Source of the DNA: Candidatus Wallbacteria bacterium
GTDB taxonomy: Bacteria; Muiribacteriota; JAQTZZ01
NCBI GenBank assembly: GCA_028711905.1
Contig: JAQTRI010000070.1
Location: forward strand, 1-11,849
DNA: 11,849 nt
Direction of reading: 5' to 3'
Below, in pieces: positions 1 to 5,426 of the stretch (its first letter is position 1; every line of letters begins with the position of its first letter). The translations under genes and the position numbers were made by a program. Below the pieces are notes generated by a model. The model made no database searches and was not told where the DNA came from. It saw only the letters and a program-made list of their open reading frames with translations.

Positions 1-2
1 AA

Positions 3-98
3 GTGAAGGAGGTGTATCAGGCACCGCAGGGATCGGTGCTGGAACTGGCAATGTATCGGTCAGAATTGAAGGAGAAATTCAGGAGAATCCTCCAGTGA
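3..98 (+). CDS. possible C-terminal end of an unidentified upstream gene (partial)
   Basis: This frame is open from the window edge to a TGA at 96-98. It reads as an ordinary soluble protein tail, ending in the residues ELKEKFRRILQ, and most third codon positions are G or C as in the neighbouring genes. A competing frame is open from base 2 to the TGA at 221-223. That one would overlap the next gene by 8 bases, but it gives a glycine-rich peptide with less typical codons, so I prefer the shorter one. Only about 31 codons are visible and no family can be recognised. Which frame is real depends on sequence to the left of the window. Confidence 0.35.
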   Translation: MKEVYQAPQGSVLELAMYRSELKEKFRRILQ

Positions 99-130
99 CG
101 GGTTACCTACATTCAGTTGACAGCAACTTT

Positions 131-152
131 TTCCGTCACCAGGTTGACGGAA
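131..152. repeat. 8-bp perfect inverted repeat upstream of the TerB-like gene
   Basis: TTCCGTCA (131-138) and TGACGGAA (145-152) are perfect reverse complements separated by 6 bases. No T-run follows on either strand, so this is not a convincing intrinsic terminator. The right arm overlaps the candidate -35 box of the next gene, which would suit an operator. The repeat itself is certain; its role is inferred. Confidence 0.5.
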
Positions 153-173
153 GTTCCCTTCTCAAGGTAGCAT
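144..173 (+). promoter_or_regulatory. candidate sigma70-type promoter for the TerB-like gene
   Basis: TTGACG (144-149) is followed after 18 bases by TAGCAT (168-173), matching the consensus at 5 of 6 and 4 of 6 positions. Transcription would start near 180, giving a leader of about 36 bases with GGAGG at 207-211. The -35 box lies in the right arm of the inverted repeat at 131-152. The gene could instead be read from an upstream promoter. Confidence 0.3.
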
Positions 174-215
174 TGATCGTGCTTTTTTCAAAATCGAAAA
201 CTTCCCGGAGGATCA

Positions 216-1139
216 TTGGCTGACAAAAGACTGACACTGCAACTGGCTAAGCTGCTCGCTGCCATAGCCTGGACCGATGGCCAGGTCACAAATTCAGAGA
301 TCAACTTTTTAAAAGACCTTGTGTTCCAAATCAGGGGCCTGTCCGATTCGGACTGGAAAGAGATCGAACTCTACCTCGACCACCCTGTTGAAAAAGGCGA
401 GGTCGCAACACTGCTTCAGGAAGTGACCAACGCCATCCGCAATGAAGAGGATAAAACCTTTGTGCTCACAGCCATCAATAACCTTGTGGATCGCGATGGT
501 ACAGCCACAGAAAAAGAGCTGCAGCTTTTAGACGAGATCCAGCATCAGGTGCAGGAACGCAACCCTGATTTACTGGACCGCTTTTCCGGATTGATCGGAT
601 TGCGTTTGTCAGGTCAGAAAAGCCGAGCCGCGGCCAATTCGCTGCGAGAAGAGCGCTTGTCGGATTTTCTGAAGAACGAGGTGTACTTTCAACTGTCTTC
701 CAAGCTCGCGACTGGAGGGGTCAAGGTCGATCTGCCTGAGAGCGAAGTGCGCAAGCTGTGCTTAGCTGCCGGACTGATGGCTCATGCGGCCTTTGCTGAC
801 AGGGACATTTCCCTGCGTGAGACCGAAGCCATGAAAAAGGCCTTGCAGGAAATCTGGGGTCTTGCTGAGAACGAATCCGCTCTGATAGCGGAAATCGCCT
901 CGTCGCGTGCTGTCAGGGGGCTGGATCTGTTCAGCACAGCCCGGGGGTTCTACCAGGTTTCCACTCATGACGAACGGAAAAAACTCGTTGCCATTCTGTT
1001 CCAGGTGGCTAATGCGGATAAGACTTCTATGGAAGAGATCAATGAAATCAAAAAAATCGCTGATCTGCTGAAGCTGGACAGAAGCGATTTTATCGATGCC
1101 AAGCTGACAGTCCCGGCTGAAGACCGGGAGGGGATGTAG
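216..1139 (+). CDS. tandem TerB-like (tellurite resistance B fold) domain protein
   Basis: This 307-residue, all-helical soluble protein has no signal peptide or membrane segment. It appears to contain two TerB-like domains, at about residues 7-110 and 178-292. Each carries two acidic motifs of the type D-x-x-x-(x)-x-x-E: DGQVTNSE (21-28) and DGTATEKE (94-101) in the first, DRDISLRETE (195-204) and DKTSMEEINE (268-277) in the second. In TerB such motifs bind divalent metal. TerB-like domains occur in tellurite/stress gene clusters and in many proteins of unknown role, and no other ter gene is visible here, so I do not claim tellurite resistance. The start is TTG at 216 with GGAGG at 207-211. 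The spacing of only 4 bases is short, but no better start is seen. The gene converges on the toxin gene with a 4-base gap and no terminator between them. Confidence 0.75.
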   Translation: MADKRLTLQLAKLLAAIAWTDGQVTNSEINFLKDLVFQIRGLSDSDWKEIELYLDHPVEKGEVATLLQEVTNAIRNEEDKTFVLTAINNLVDRDGTATEKELQLLDEIQHQVQERNPDLLDRFSGLIGLRLSGQKSRAAANSLREERLSDFLKNEVYFQLSSKLATGGVKVDLPESEVRKLCLAAGLMAHAAFADRDISLRETEAMKKALQEIWGLAENESALIAEIASSRAVRGLDLFSTARGFYQVSTHDERKKLVAILFQVANADKTSMEEINEIKKIADLLKLDRSDFIDAKLTVPAEDREGM

Positions 1140-1143
1140 AAAA

Positions 1144-1443
1144 TCAATACACCTGACCGCGCGGGGCGATGTTGACGACAGCGATGATCCTCTCCTGTGT
1201 CAACAGCGAGAAAATGATCCTGTACTCGCCCACTCTCAGACGCAGGAATCCCCTCAATTCTCCAACTAAGGGTCTGACATCGCCATGGGTCCCTGGGTCA
1301 TTCAGCGCGGCAAGTTCCCTGAGGCTTTCGAAAATTCTGGTCTGCACTTTCTGACCAAGTTTATGGAATTTCTTTTCAGCGCTGGAGGAAATCTCAACCT
1401 TCCAGGCCGAAGATGCTCTTGCCTTTTCCCTTTTTGATTTCAT
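1144..1443 (-). CDS. type II toxin, RelE/ParE superfamily
   Basis: The 99-residue protein has the RelE/ParE fold pattern. WKVEISSSAEKKFHKL (14-29) matches the first strand and helix. A middle segment follows, VRPLVGELRGFLRLRVGEYRIIF (56-78 region) with the family-typical basic residues R68, R70 and R75. The end, NIAPRGQVY, corresponds to the usual (I/G)-x-R-x-x-(V/I)-Y terminus. RelE members cleave mRNA on the ribosome and ParE members poison gyrase; the sequence does not decide between them. The frame is open further upstream, but the best start is ATG at 1441-1443 with GAGGGG just before it. That start overlaps the antitoxin gene by 50 bases and adds about 13 basic residues before the normal first strand. 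No ATG, GTG or TTG lies closer. Toxin and antitoxin are surely co-transcribed. Confidence 0.85.
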   Translation of the reverse strand: MKSKREKARASSAWKVEISSSAEKKFHKLGQKVQTRIFESLRELAALNDPGTHGDVRPLVGELRGFLRLRVGEYRIIFSLLTQERIIAVVNIAPRGQVY

Positions 1444-1636
1444 CCAGCCCCTCAAGGCATTCCTGCGCAAAACCCGGAAGATGCAGCAGTTCCATGGTTT
1501 CGTTGTGGCGCTCGATATACTCGTCCAGCAGTTCTGTGAAAATGTCGGACAGGGTCCGGCCTTCATACCCGGCAATAGCCCGGATCAGCCTGAGACGGTC
1601 GTCCGGCAGGCGGATGGTGGTGGCGTTCTTCTGCAT
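1394..1636 (-). CDS. ribbon-helix-helix antitoxin of the RelE/ParE-type pair
   Basis: The 80-residue protein begins with a ribbon-helix-helix pattern: strand TTIRLP (6-11), then helices around RLRLIRAIAGYEGRT (14-28) and LSDIFTELLDEYIERH (29-44). The family binds operator DNA as a dimer of such units. The C-terminal half, about residues 45-80, should wrap and neutralise the toxin; it ends in the lysine/glycine-rich segment KKGKGKSIFGLEG. The start is ATG at 1634-1636 with a perfect AGGAGGTG at 1641-1648. It is the first gene of the pair, the usual order for such modules. It very probably represses its own promoter at 1655-1683, where a 10-bp direct repeat is found. The antitoxin identity rests on the fold pattern plus the downstream toxin. 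Confidence 0.85.
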   Translation of the reverse strand: MQKNATTIRLPDDRLRLIRAIAGYEGRTLSDIFTELLDEYIERHNETMELLHLPGFAQECLEGLDEIKKGKGKSIFGLEG

Positions 1637-1649
1637 CAGGCACCTCCTA

Positions 1650-1678
1650 TTGTAATTATAATATCAAACAGTCATAAT
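1650..1678 (+). promoter_or_regulatory. candidate divergent promoter for the membrane/PQQ gene
   Basis: On the plus strand, TTGTAA (1650-1655, 4 of 6) is followed after 17 bases by CATAAT (1673-1678, 5 of 6). Transcription would start near 1685, about 50 bases before the ATG at 1736. The boxes lie within the toxin-antitoxin promoter on the other strand, so the two could not be occupied at once. The region is AT-rich, so chance matches are possible. Confidence 0.4.
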
Positions 1679-1683
1679 ATCAA
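1655..1683 (-). promoter_or_regulatory. promoter of the toxin-antitoxin pair
   Basis: On the minus strand, TTGATA (1678-1683) is followed after exactly 17 bases by a perfect TATAAT (1655-1660). Transcription would begin near 1648, right at the antitoxin Shine-Dalgarno sequence, so the mRNA leader would be only about 12 bases. Confidence 0.7.
1658..1683. repeat. 10-bp direct repeat over the toxin-antitoxin promoter (likely operator)
   Basis: ATAATATCAA occurs at 1658-1667 and again at 1674-1683, a period of 16 bases. One copy overlaps the -10 box and the other covers the -35 box of the minus-strand promoter. Ribbon-helix-helix antitoxins commonly bind pairs of short repeats in their own promoter, so this is the expected operator. 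Binding is inferred. Confidence 0.6.
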
Positions 1684-1735
1684 GTATCCGTTTGTCGAGG
1701 TACATTTTATGGTATCCTGAAATCAGAGGGCAAAC

Positions 1736-3931
1736 ATGGGCAGGGGGATCCAGGGAATTGACAGGCTGAGGCTGATGAGATCAGCGGCCTTTATCTTCGG
1801 CAGCTTTTCCACCCTGTTCGGGCTGTTCCTGATTTTCTTGATCCTGCCACACATCAACTTTTACCGGAACGCATGGCATGTCATCGGGGGATACCTCGTC
1901 ATCTTTATCATACCATCGCTGCTGATCTGCGGTTTTTATCGCATCGGACGGATCGCTGGAGGGCTGCTGTCTCTGCTCTTTATCTATCTTGGGCTTGCCG
2001 GACTGCTGGCCCTGATTCCCCTGAACGACAGTTTTTCCTTTTTCCTCGTGCTTCTAAGCTGTTTTTACTTTCCCTTTTTCTTATCCGCAGATACACGAGC
2101 GGTACTTACTCAACCTCTGCCACTGAAATCTGCTGAATTCTTCGCTTTTTTTCGCTTCAGCCTCAAACATCTGGTCATTCTCTGCCTGCCACTGCTCCCG
2201 GTCTTTCTGTTTATCTGGTGGTTTCAGCAGCAGTTTCGAGATATTGAATCTCCGTGTCCGATCTGGACCAGGGTGTCTCAGGATCAACTGAGAAGGCTCA
2301 TACAACTGTCTCTGCTGCTGCCGGAATCAAACACCCATGACCAGGTCGGATATCTTGGATCGATTGGTACTGAAGAGTCTGTGCCGGTGCTGCTGAGTTG
2401 CCTCAAAGGCCATGATCGCGGAATACAGCTGTGCACAATTTCACATTTACGCGGATCTTTGACTGAGCTGACCAATCACGAATACCACCGTTATCGTGAT
2501 TGGAAAAAGTGGTGGCGAAAAAACCGGCATAAAACAAGAAAACAGTGGATGCTGGAAGGGTTCAGGGAACACGGATTCGATGCCTCTGATCCGCCGACAG
2601 ACCTGTTCATCCGACAGCTGATTTCTGCCAAGTCCGGATCGACTCAGCCTGCTTTCCTGAACTGGAATGCCTCCGGCCAATTGAAACAGTACCCCCGGGA
2701 ACAGGTGTTAAAAAACCTGGATGCCCTAACTGCAGATCAATCTCCTGAATTGCGTCTGGCCGCTGCGGAAACATTGTTTTATCTGAACTATCCTGTTCCC
2801 GGCAACTATCATTCTGCAGCAGTTGAACGGTTGAGCCGGCTGGCAATCGACCCGAATCTGAAGGTGGCTTCATCGGCCTTGAGAAAAGCCAACATTCTGA
2901 TTGAAAAAAGAGAGCAGTTGGACTATCAGGAAATCTGGAGCTACGACACCATGGAGATTCAGTATCTCGGGCCTGTGCTGGACACTGATTCGGTGTTCGT
3001 TCAAGGGAAAGGCTGGGCCGGTGTGTTCGATCTGGAAAGTAAAAACCTGGCCTGGACCTGCGAGTGCCAGGTCCGTGGATATGACAGGCTTAGTGATCGG
3101 AACCGGATTTTCCTGTTCGACCAGGAACATGATAAAAACCTACAGTTCATCAGATGTTGCTGCTTGGACCTGGAAGCGAGAAAAGTCATCTGGCAGAAGA
3201 AAATCACCGCCGAGAGATTCCACAATCCTGAATCTGCGCTTGCAGCCGGCCGGATCGTGTATCCTGCGAAAAGTAAAATACTGGGGCTCGACCTGGATTC
3301 CGGGGACTTAGTCTGGGAGCTTTCGATTCCGAATCTCCGACACACAGTCTGTACCGTTGGGCAGGTGGTTTATGCCGCAGGTGGGGAGGCGAAACAATCA
3401 TTGTTCAAGATCTGCCCGGCGTGCCCTGAGGGCCATGTGATTCTCGAAAAGCAATTTCCTGACCGGACGATCCAGGCCGTGTTCTGTAATGCGGAGCAGA
3501 CGAAACTCTACGCGGTCTGCAATGTACCCAATGAGCCGTTCAAGGGGCATGCGTTTCTGGCACAGGTTTCTTCAATAACACTGGACATCGAAAGGGAATT
3601 GAAGATAGCCGATATAGACCCGGGCTACCATGCATCATTCACACCGGACAGGGACCTGGGTTTTCTCGGTATAGAAGCTTTTTACACCTGCCTGGATCTG
3701 AAGAACTTCAAAATCGTCTGGCAGGAATGCCTGGTGCATGATTTCAAAGATTCTGTTGTCGGCAAAGATTTTGTCATCACCCAAGATACTGTATCTGGCG
3801 CGCTGCTGCGCGACAAAACCACGGGCCTGATCCGCAGCAATCTTTCAGGCTTGCGCCAGGTCTGCTTATCCGGGGACCGGATCTATGCCATTGACGAGAA
3901 ATTGCACCTTTGCCAAGTGGAGTGTCAGTGA
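1736..3931 (+). CDS. membrane protein with HEAT-like region and C-terminal PQQ-type beta-propeller
   Basis: The 731-residue protein has three parts. Residues 16-163 hold about five hydrophobic helices (roughly 16-38, 46-68, 72-94, 99-117, 145-163). Residues about 183-390 are helical and HEAT-like, for example SVPVLLSCLK and SPELRLAAAETLFYL. They include a tryptophan-rich stretch, DWKKWWRKN, followed by KQWMLEGFREHGFD. From about 400 to the end come repeats of the PQQ/beta-propeller type, each with a D-L-x-(S/N)-x-x-(L/I)-x-W pattern: FDLESKNLAW, LDLEARKVIW, LDLDSGDLVW, LDLKNFKIVW. No quinoprotein active site can be seen, so a binding or scaffolding role is likelier than dehydrogenase activity. 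Which side of the membrane the propeller occupies is unclear, and its many cysteines (for example CCC at 474-476) argue mildly for the cytoplasm. ATG at 1736 has AGAGGG 5 bases upstream. The function is unknown. Confidence 0.75.
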   Translation: MGRGIQGIDRLRLMRSAAFIFGSFSTLFGLFLIFLILPHINFYRNAWHVIGGYLVIFIIPSLLICGFYRIGRIAGGLLSLLFIYLGLAGLLALIPLNDSFSFFLVLLSCFYFPFFLSADTRAVLTQPLPLKSAEFFAFFRFSLKHLVILCLPLLPVFLFIWWFQQQFRDIESPCPIWTRVSQDQLRRLIQLSLLLPESNTHDQVGYLGSIGTEESVPVLLSCLKGHDRGIQLCTISHLRGSLTELTNHEYHRYRDWKKWWRKNRHKTRKQWMLEGFREHGFDASDPPTDLFIRQLISAKSGSTQPAFLNWNASGQLKQYPREQVLKNLDALTADQSPELRLAAAETLFYLNYPVPGNYHSAAVERLSRLAIDPNLKVASSALRKANILIEKREQLDYQEIWSYDTMEIQYLGPVLDTDSVFVQGKGWAGVFDLESKNLAWTCECQVRGYDRLSDRNRIFLFDQEHDKNLQFIRCCCLDLEARKVIWQKKITAERFHNPESALAAGRIVYPAKSKILGLDLDSGDLVWELSIPNLRHTVCTVGQVVYAAGGEAKQSLFKICPACPEGHVILEKQFPDRTIQAVFCNAEQTKLYAVCNVPNEPFKGHAFLAQVSSITLDIERELKIADIDPGYHASFTPDRDLGFLGIEAFYTCLDLKNFKIVWQECLVHDFKDSVVGKDFVITQDTVSGALLRDKTTGLIRSNLSGLRQVCLSGDRIYAIDEKLHLCQVECQ

Positions 3932-3982
3932 ACATCACTTTGAAAAATGCCTGAGTTGCCCCTTGGGCGTGTCCTGTATTGG

Positions 3983-4023
3983 ATTGCATTACGATTGAAT
4001 GTACAGTATAATAGTAATGCAAT
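3983..4023. repeat. perfect 10-bp inverted repeat enclosing the promoter of the first ATPase gene
   Basis: ATTGCATTAC (3983-3992) and GTAATGCAAT (4014-4023) are exact reverse complements, 21 bases apart. The left arm covers the -35 region and the right arm lies between the -10 box and the ribosome binding site, at the expected transcription start. The layout fits an operator for a dimeric repressor or for a looping regulator. No regulator gene for it is obvious in the window. Confidence 0.6.
3984..4012 (+). promoter_or_regulatory. promoter of the first AAA_14-type ATPase gene
   Basis: A perfect TATAAT lies at 4007-4012. Seventeen bases upstream is TTGCAT (3984-3989), a weak -35 matching at TTG only. 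Transcription should start at about 4019, inside the right arm of the inverted repeat, with GGAG at 4034-4037 serving the TTG start at 4045. The weak -35 with a perfect -10 would suit a regulated promoter. The 3932-3983 stretch before it shows only a small 4-bp GCCC/GGGC hairpin and no clear terminator. Confidence 0.55.
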
Positions 4024-4044
4024 ACTATCAAACGGAGATTGGCC

Positions 4045-5277
4045 TTGGAAACTCTTTTTAAATTGAGCCGACAGTTTTTAGAACTGAACAACCGGAAGTT
4101 CAAAAGATACATCTTCGGCATGGAAGACATCTTCTGCTCAAGGCTGTCGTTCCTGACCGGGCAGAGGGGCGTAGGTAAAACTACGGCGGTTGTTCAATAC
4201 GCCATGCAGTTCTGCGCAAACGATACTACAAGCGAAGATGTCCTGTATGTCCAGACCGATCACTTCCTTGTCCGGTCATCGATTTATGAAATCGCCGAAG
4301 AGTTCTACAACTCAGGCGGAAAATTGCTGTGCCTTGACGAAATCCATCGCTATCCGGGATGGTCCGGGGAACTGAAAAGCATCTTCGACACTTTTCCCGG
4401 ATTGAAGATCATCGTCTCAGGAAGTTCGGCACTGGAGATTCGCAGCGGCAGCCATGATCTGAGCCGGAGGGCTGTCATTCATCGCATGGCCGGGCTGTCT
4501 TTCAGAGAGTTCTGTGAAATGACCCTGGATATTGAATTACACTGCTGTACACTGGACGAAATCATCTTCAAACACGAGAAAATCGCATCCCGAATCGTAA
4601 AATTAATCGAGACCGGCGGCCGGAAAGTGCTTCCGGTTTTCAGGGACTACCTGAAACGGGGTTATTTTCCATACAGCATGGAACACTCCAGTGTTCCTCT
4701 TTTTTACCTCACTCTGGAGCAGAATATTCACAGGATCATCGAGAGCGATCTGCTGGCAGTGTACCCTTCATTGAACGGGACCAGCATCAGAAAAATCAAG
4801 AAACTGCTCGAAATGCTCACAGCCAATGTACCCTACACCCCGGATCTGAAAAAACTGAAAACCGCTCTTGACATCGGTGATGAACGAACCCTGAAAAACT
4901 ATCTGAAATACTTGGAAGATGCCGGAGTGATCATCATGCTCGGAAAAGGGCGGGCAGGCTTAAACAGCCTGGAAAAACCCGAGAAAATATATCTCAACAA
5001 TACCAATTTCCTATACGCCCTGAACGAACCGGACGCCATTGACAAAGGCACACTGAGGGAGACATTTTTTATCAATACTTTGCTGGAAAAGCACCGGGTG
5101 GCGACATCAGAAACCGGGGATTTTCTGATCAACGGCAGAATCACCATTGAAGTGGGCGGAAAAAACAAAAGCACCGGTCAGCTCAGGGGAACTGCTGATT
5201 CATTCCTGGCACTCGATGATCTGGAATCAGGATTCAGAAACAAGATCCCCTTATGGCTGTTTGGTTTTCTTTACTGA
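4045..5277 (+). CDS. ATP-binding protein, AAA_14 plus DUF4143 type (first copy)
   Basis: The 410-residue protein has a P-loop ATPase domain: Walker A GQRGVGKT (39-46), Walker B LLCLDEIHR (94-102) and sensor-1-like IVSGSSALE (123-131). A winged-helix-like stretch follows, IGDERTLKNYLKYLEDAGVI (277-296). The C-terminal part has acidic residues in the order of a PD-(D/E)xK-like fold: E339, D359, then E369-V-G-G-K373. It ends in IPLWLFGFLY, which I recognise as the usual end of this family, so the gene appears complete. These ATPases are common in bacteria and archaea and their physiological role is largely unknown; nuclease activity is not shown. TTG at 4045 is chosen because GGAG (4034-4037) then has 7-base spacing; the in-frame TTG at 4039 would leave only 1 base. 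It is probably a single transcription unit under the operator-flanked promoter. Confidence 0.85.
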   Translation: METLFKLSRQFLELNNRKFKRYIFGMEDIFCSRLSFLTGQRGVGKTTAVVQYAMQFCANDTTSEDVLYVQTDHFLVRSSIYEIAEEFYNSGGKLLCLDEIHRYPGWSGELKSIFDTFPGLKIIVSGSSALEIRSGSHDLSRRAVIHRMAGLSFREFCEMTLDIELHCCTLDEIIFKHEKIASRIVKLIETGGRKVLPVFRDYLKRGYFPYSMEHSSVPLFYLTLEQNIHRIIESDLLAVYPSLNGTSIRKIKKLLEMLTANVPYTPDLKKLKTALDIGDERTLKNYLKYLEDAGVIIMLGKGRAGLNSLEKPEKIYLNNTNFLYALNEPDAIDKGTLRETFFINTLLEKHRVATSETGDFLINGRITIEVGGKNKSTGQLRGTADSFLALDDLESGFRNKIPLWLFGFLY

Positions 5278-5390
5278 ACAGGGGCTGGATTGTCGCGGTA
5301 CAAATCAGCCGGGAGGTTTTCTGAAAAAGTCAAGTCAGCAGTTGCATTTGTGCCGGATCGAATTGCAGTAACCAGACCATCAAACGCCTA

Positions 5391-5420
5391 TTGACATCCA
5401 TGTATATTTGGAGATAACAT
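5391..5420 (+). promoter_or_regulatory. promoter of the second AAA_14-type ATPase gene
   Basis: A perfect TTGACA (5391-5396) is followed after 18 bases by TAACAT (5415-5420, 4 of 6). The expected transcription start, about 7 bases after the -10 box, falls on or next to the ATG at 5427. The only Shine-Dalgarno-like sequence, GGAG at 5410-5413, is 13 bases from the ATG and would not be in the mRNA. The rest of the 5278-5390 gap shows no gene or terminator. Confidence 0.5.
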
Positions 5421-5426
5421 CCTAAT

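Noticed and set aside
131..152. Inverted repeat as a terminator of the upstream gene
   Set aside because: The stem is only 8 bp and no T-run follows on the plus strand. It overlaps a -35-like box, so an operator is more plausible.
2..223. Open frame from the left edge to TGA at 221-223, which would overlap the TerB-like gene by 8 bases
   Set aside because: The translated peptide is glycine-rich with weak codon bias. The frame ending at 98 looks more like coding sequence. It is not excluded, because the upstream sequence is missing.
216..1139. Tellurite-resistance operon
   Set aside because: Only TerB-like domains are present. No TerC, TerD or other partners appear in the window.
1444..1575. 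N-terminal extension of the toxin frame to an ATG at 1575
   Set aside because: The extra 44 residues are read from the antitoxin gene in another frame and look non-protein-like. ATG at 1441-1443 with GAGGGG upstream gives a normal RelE/ParE length.
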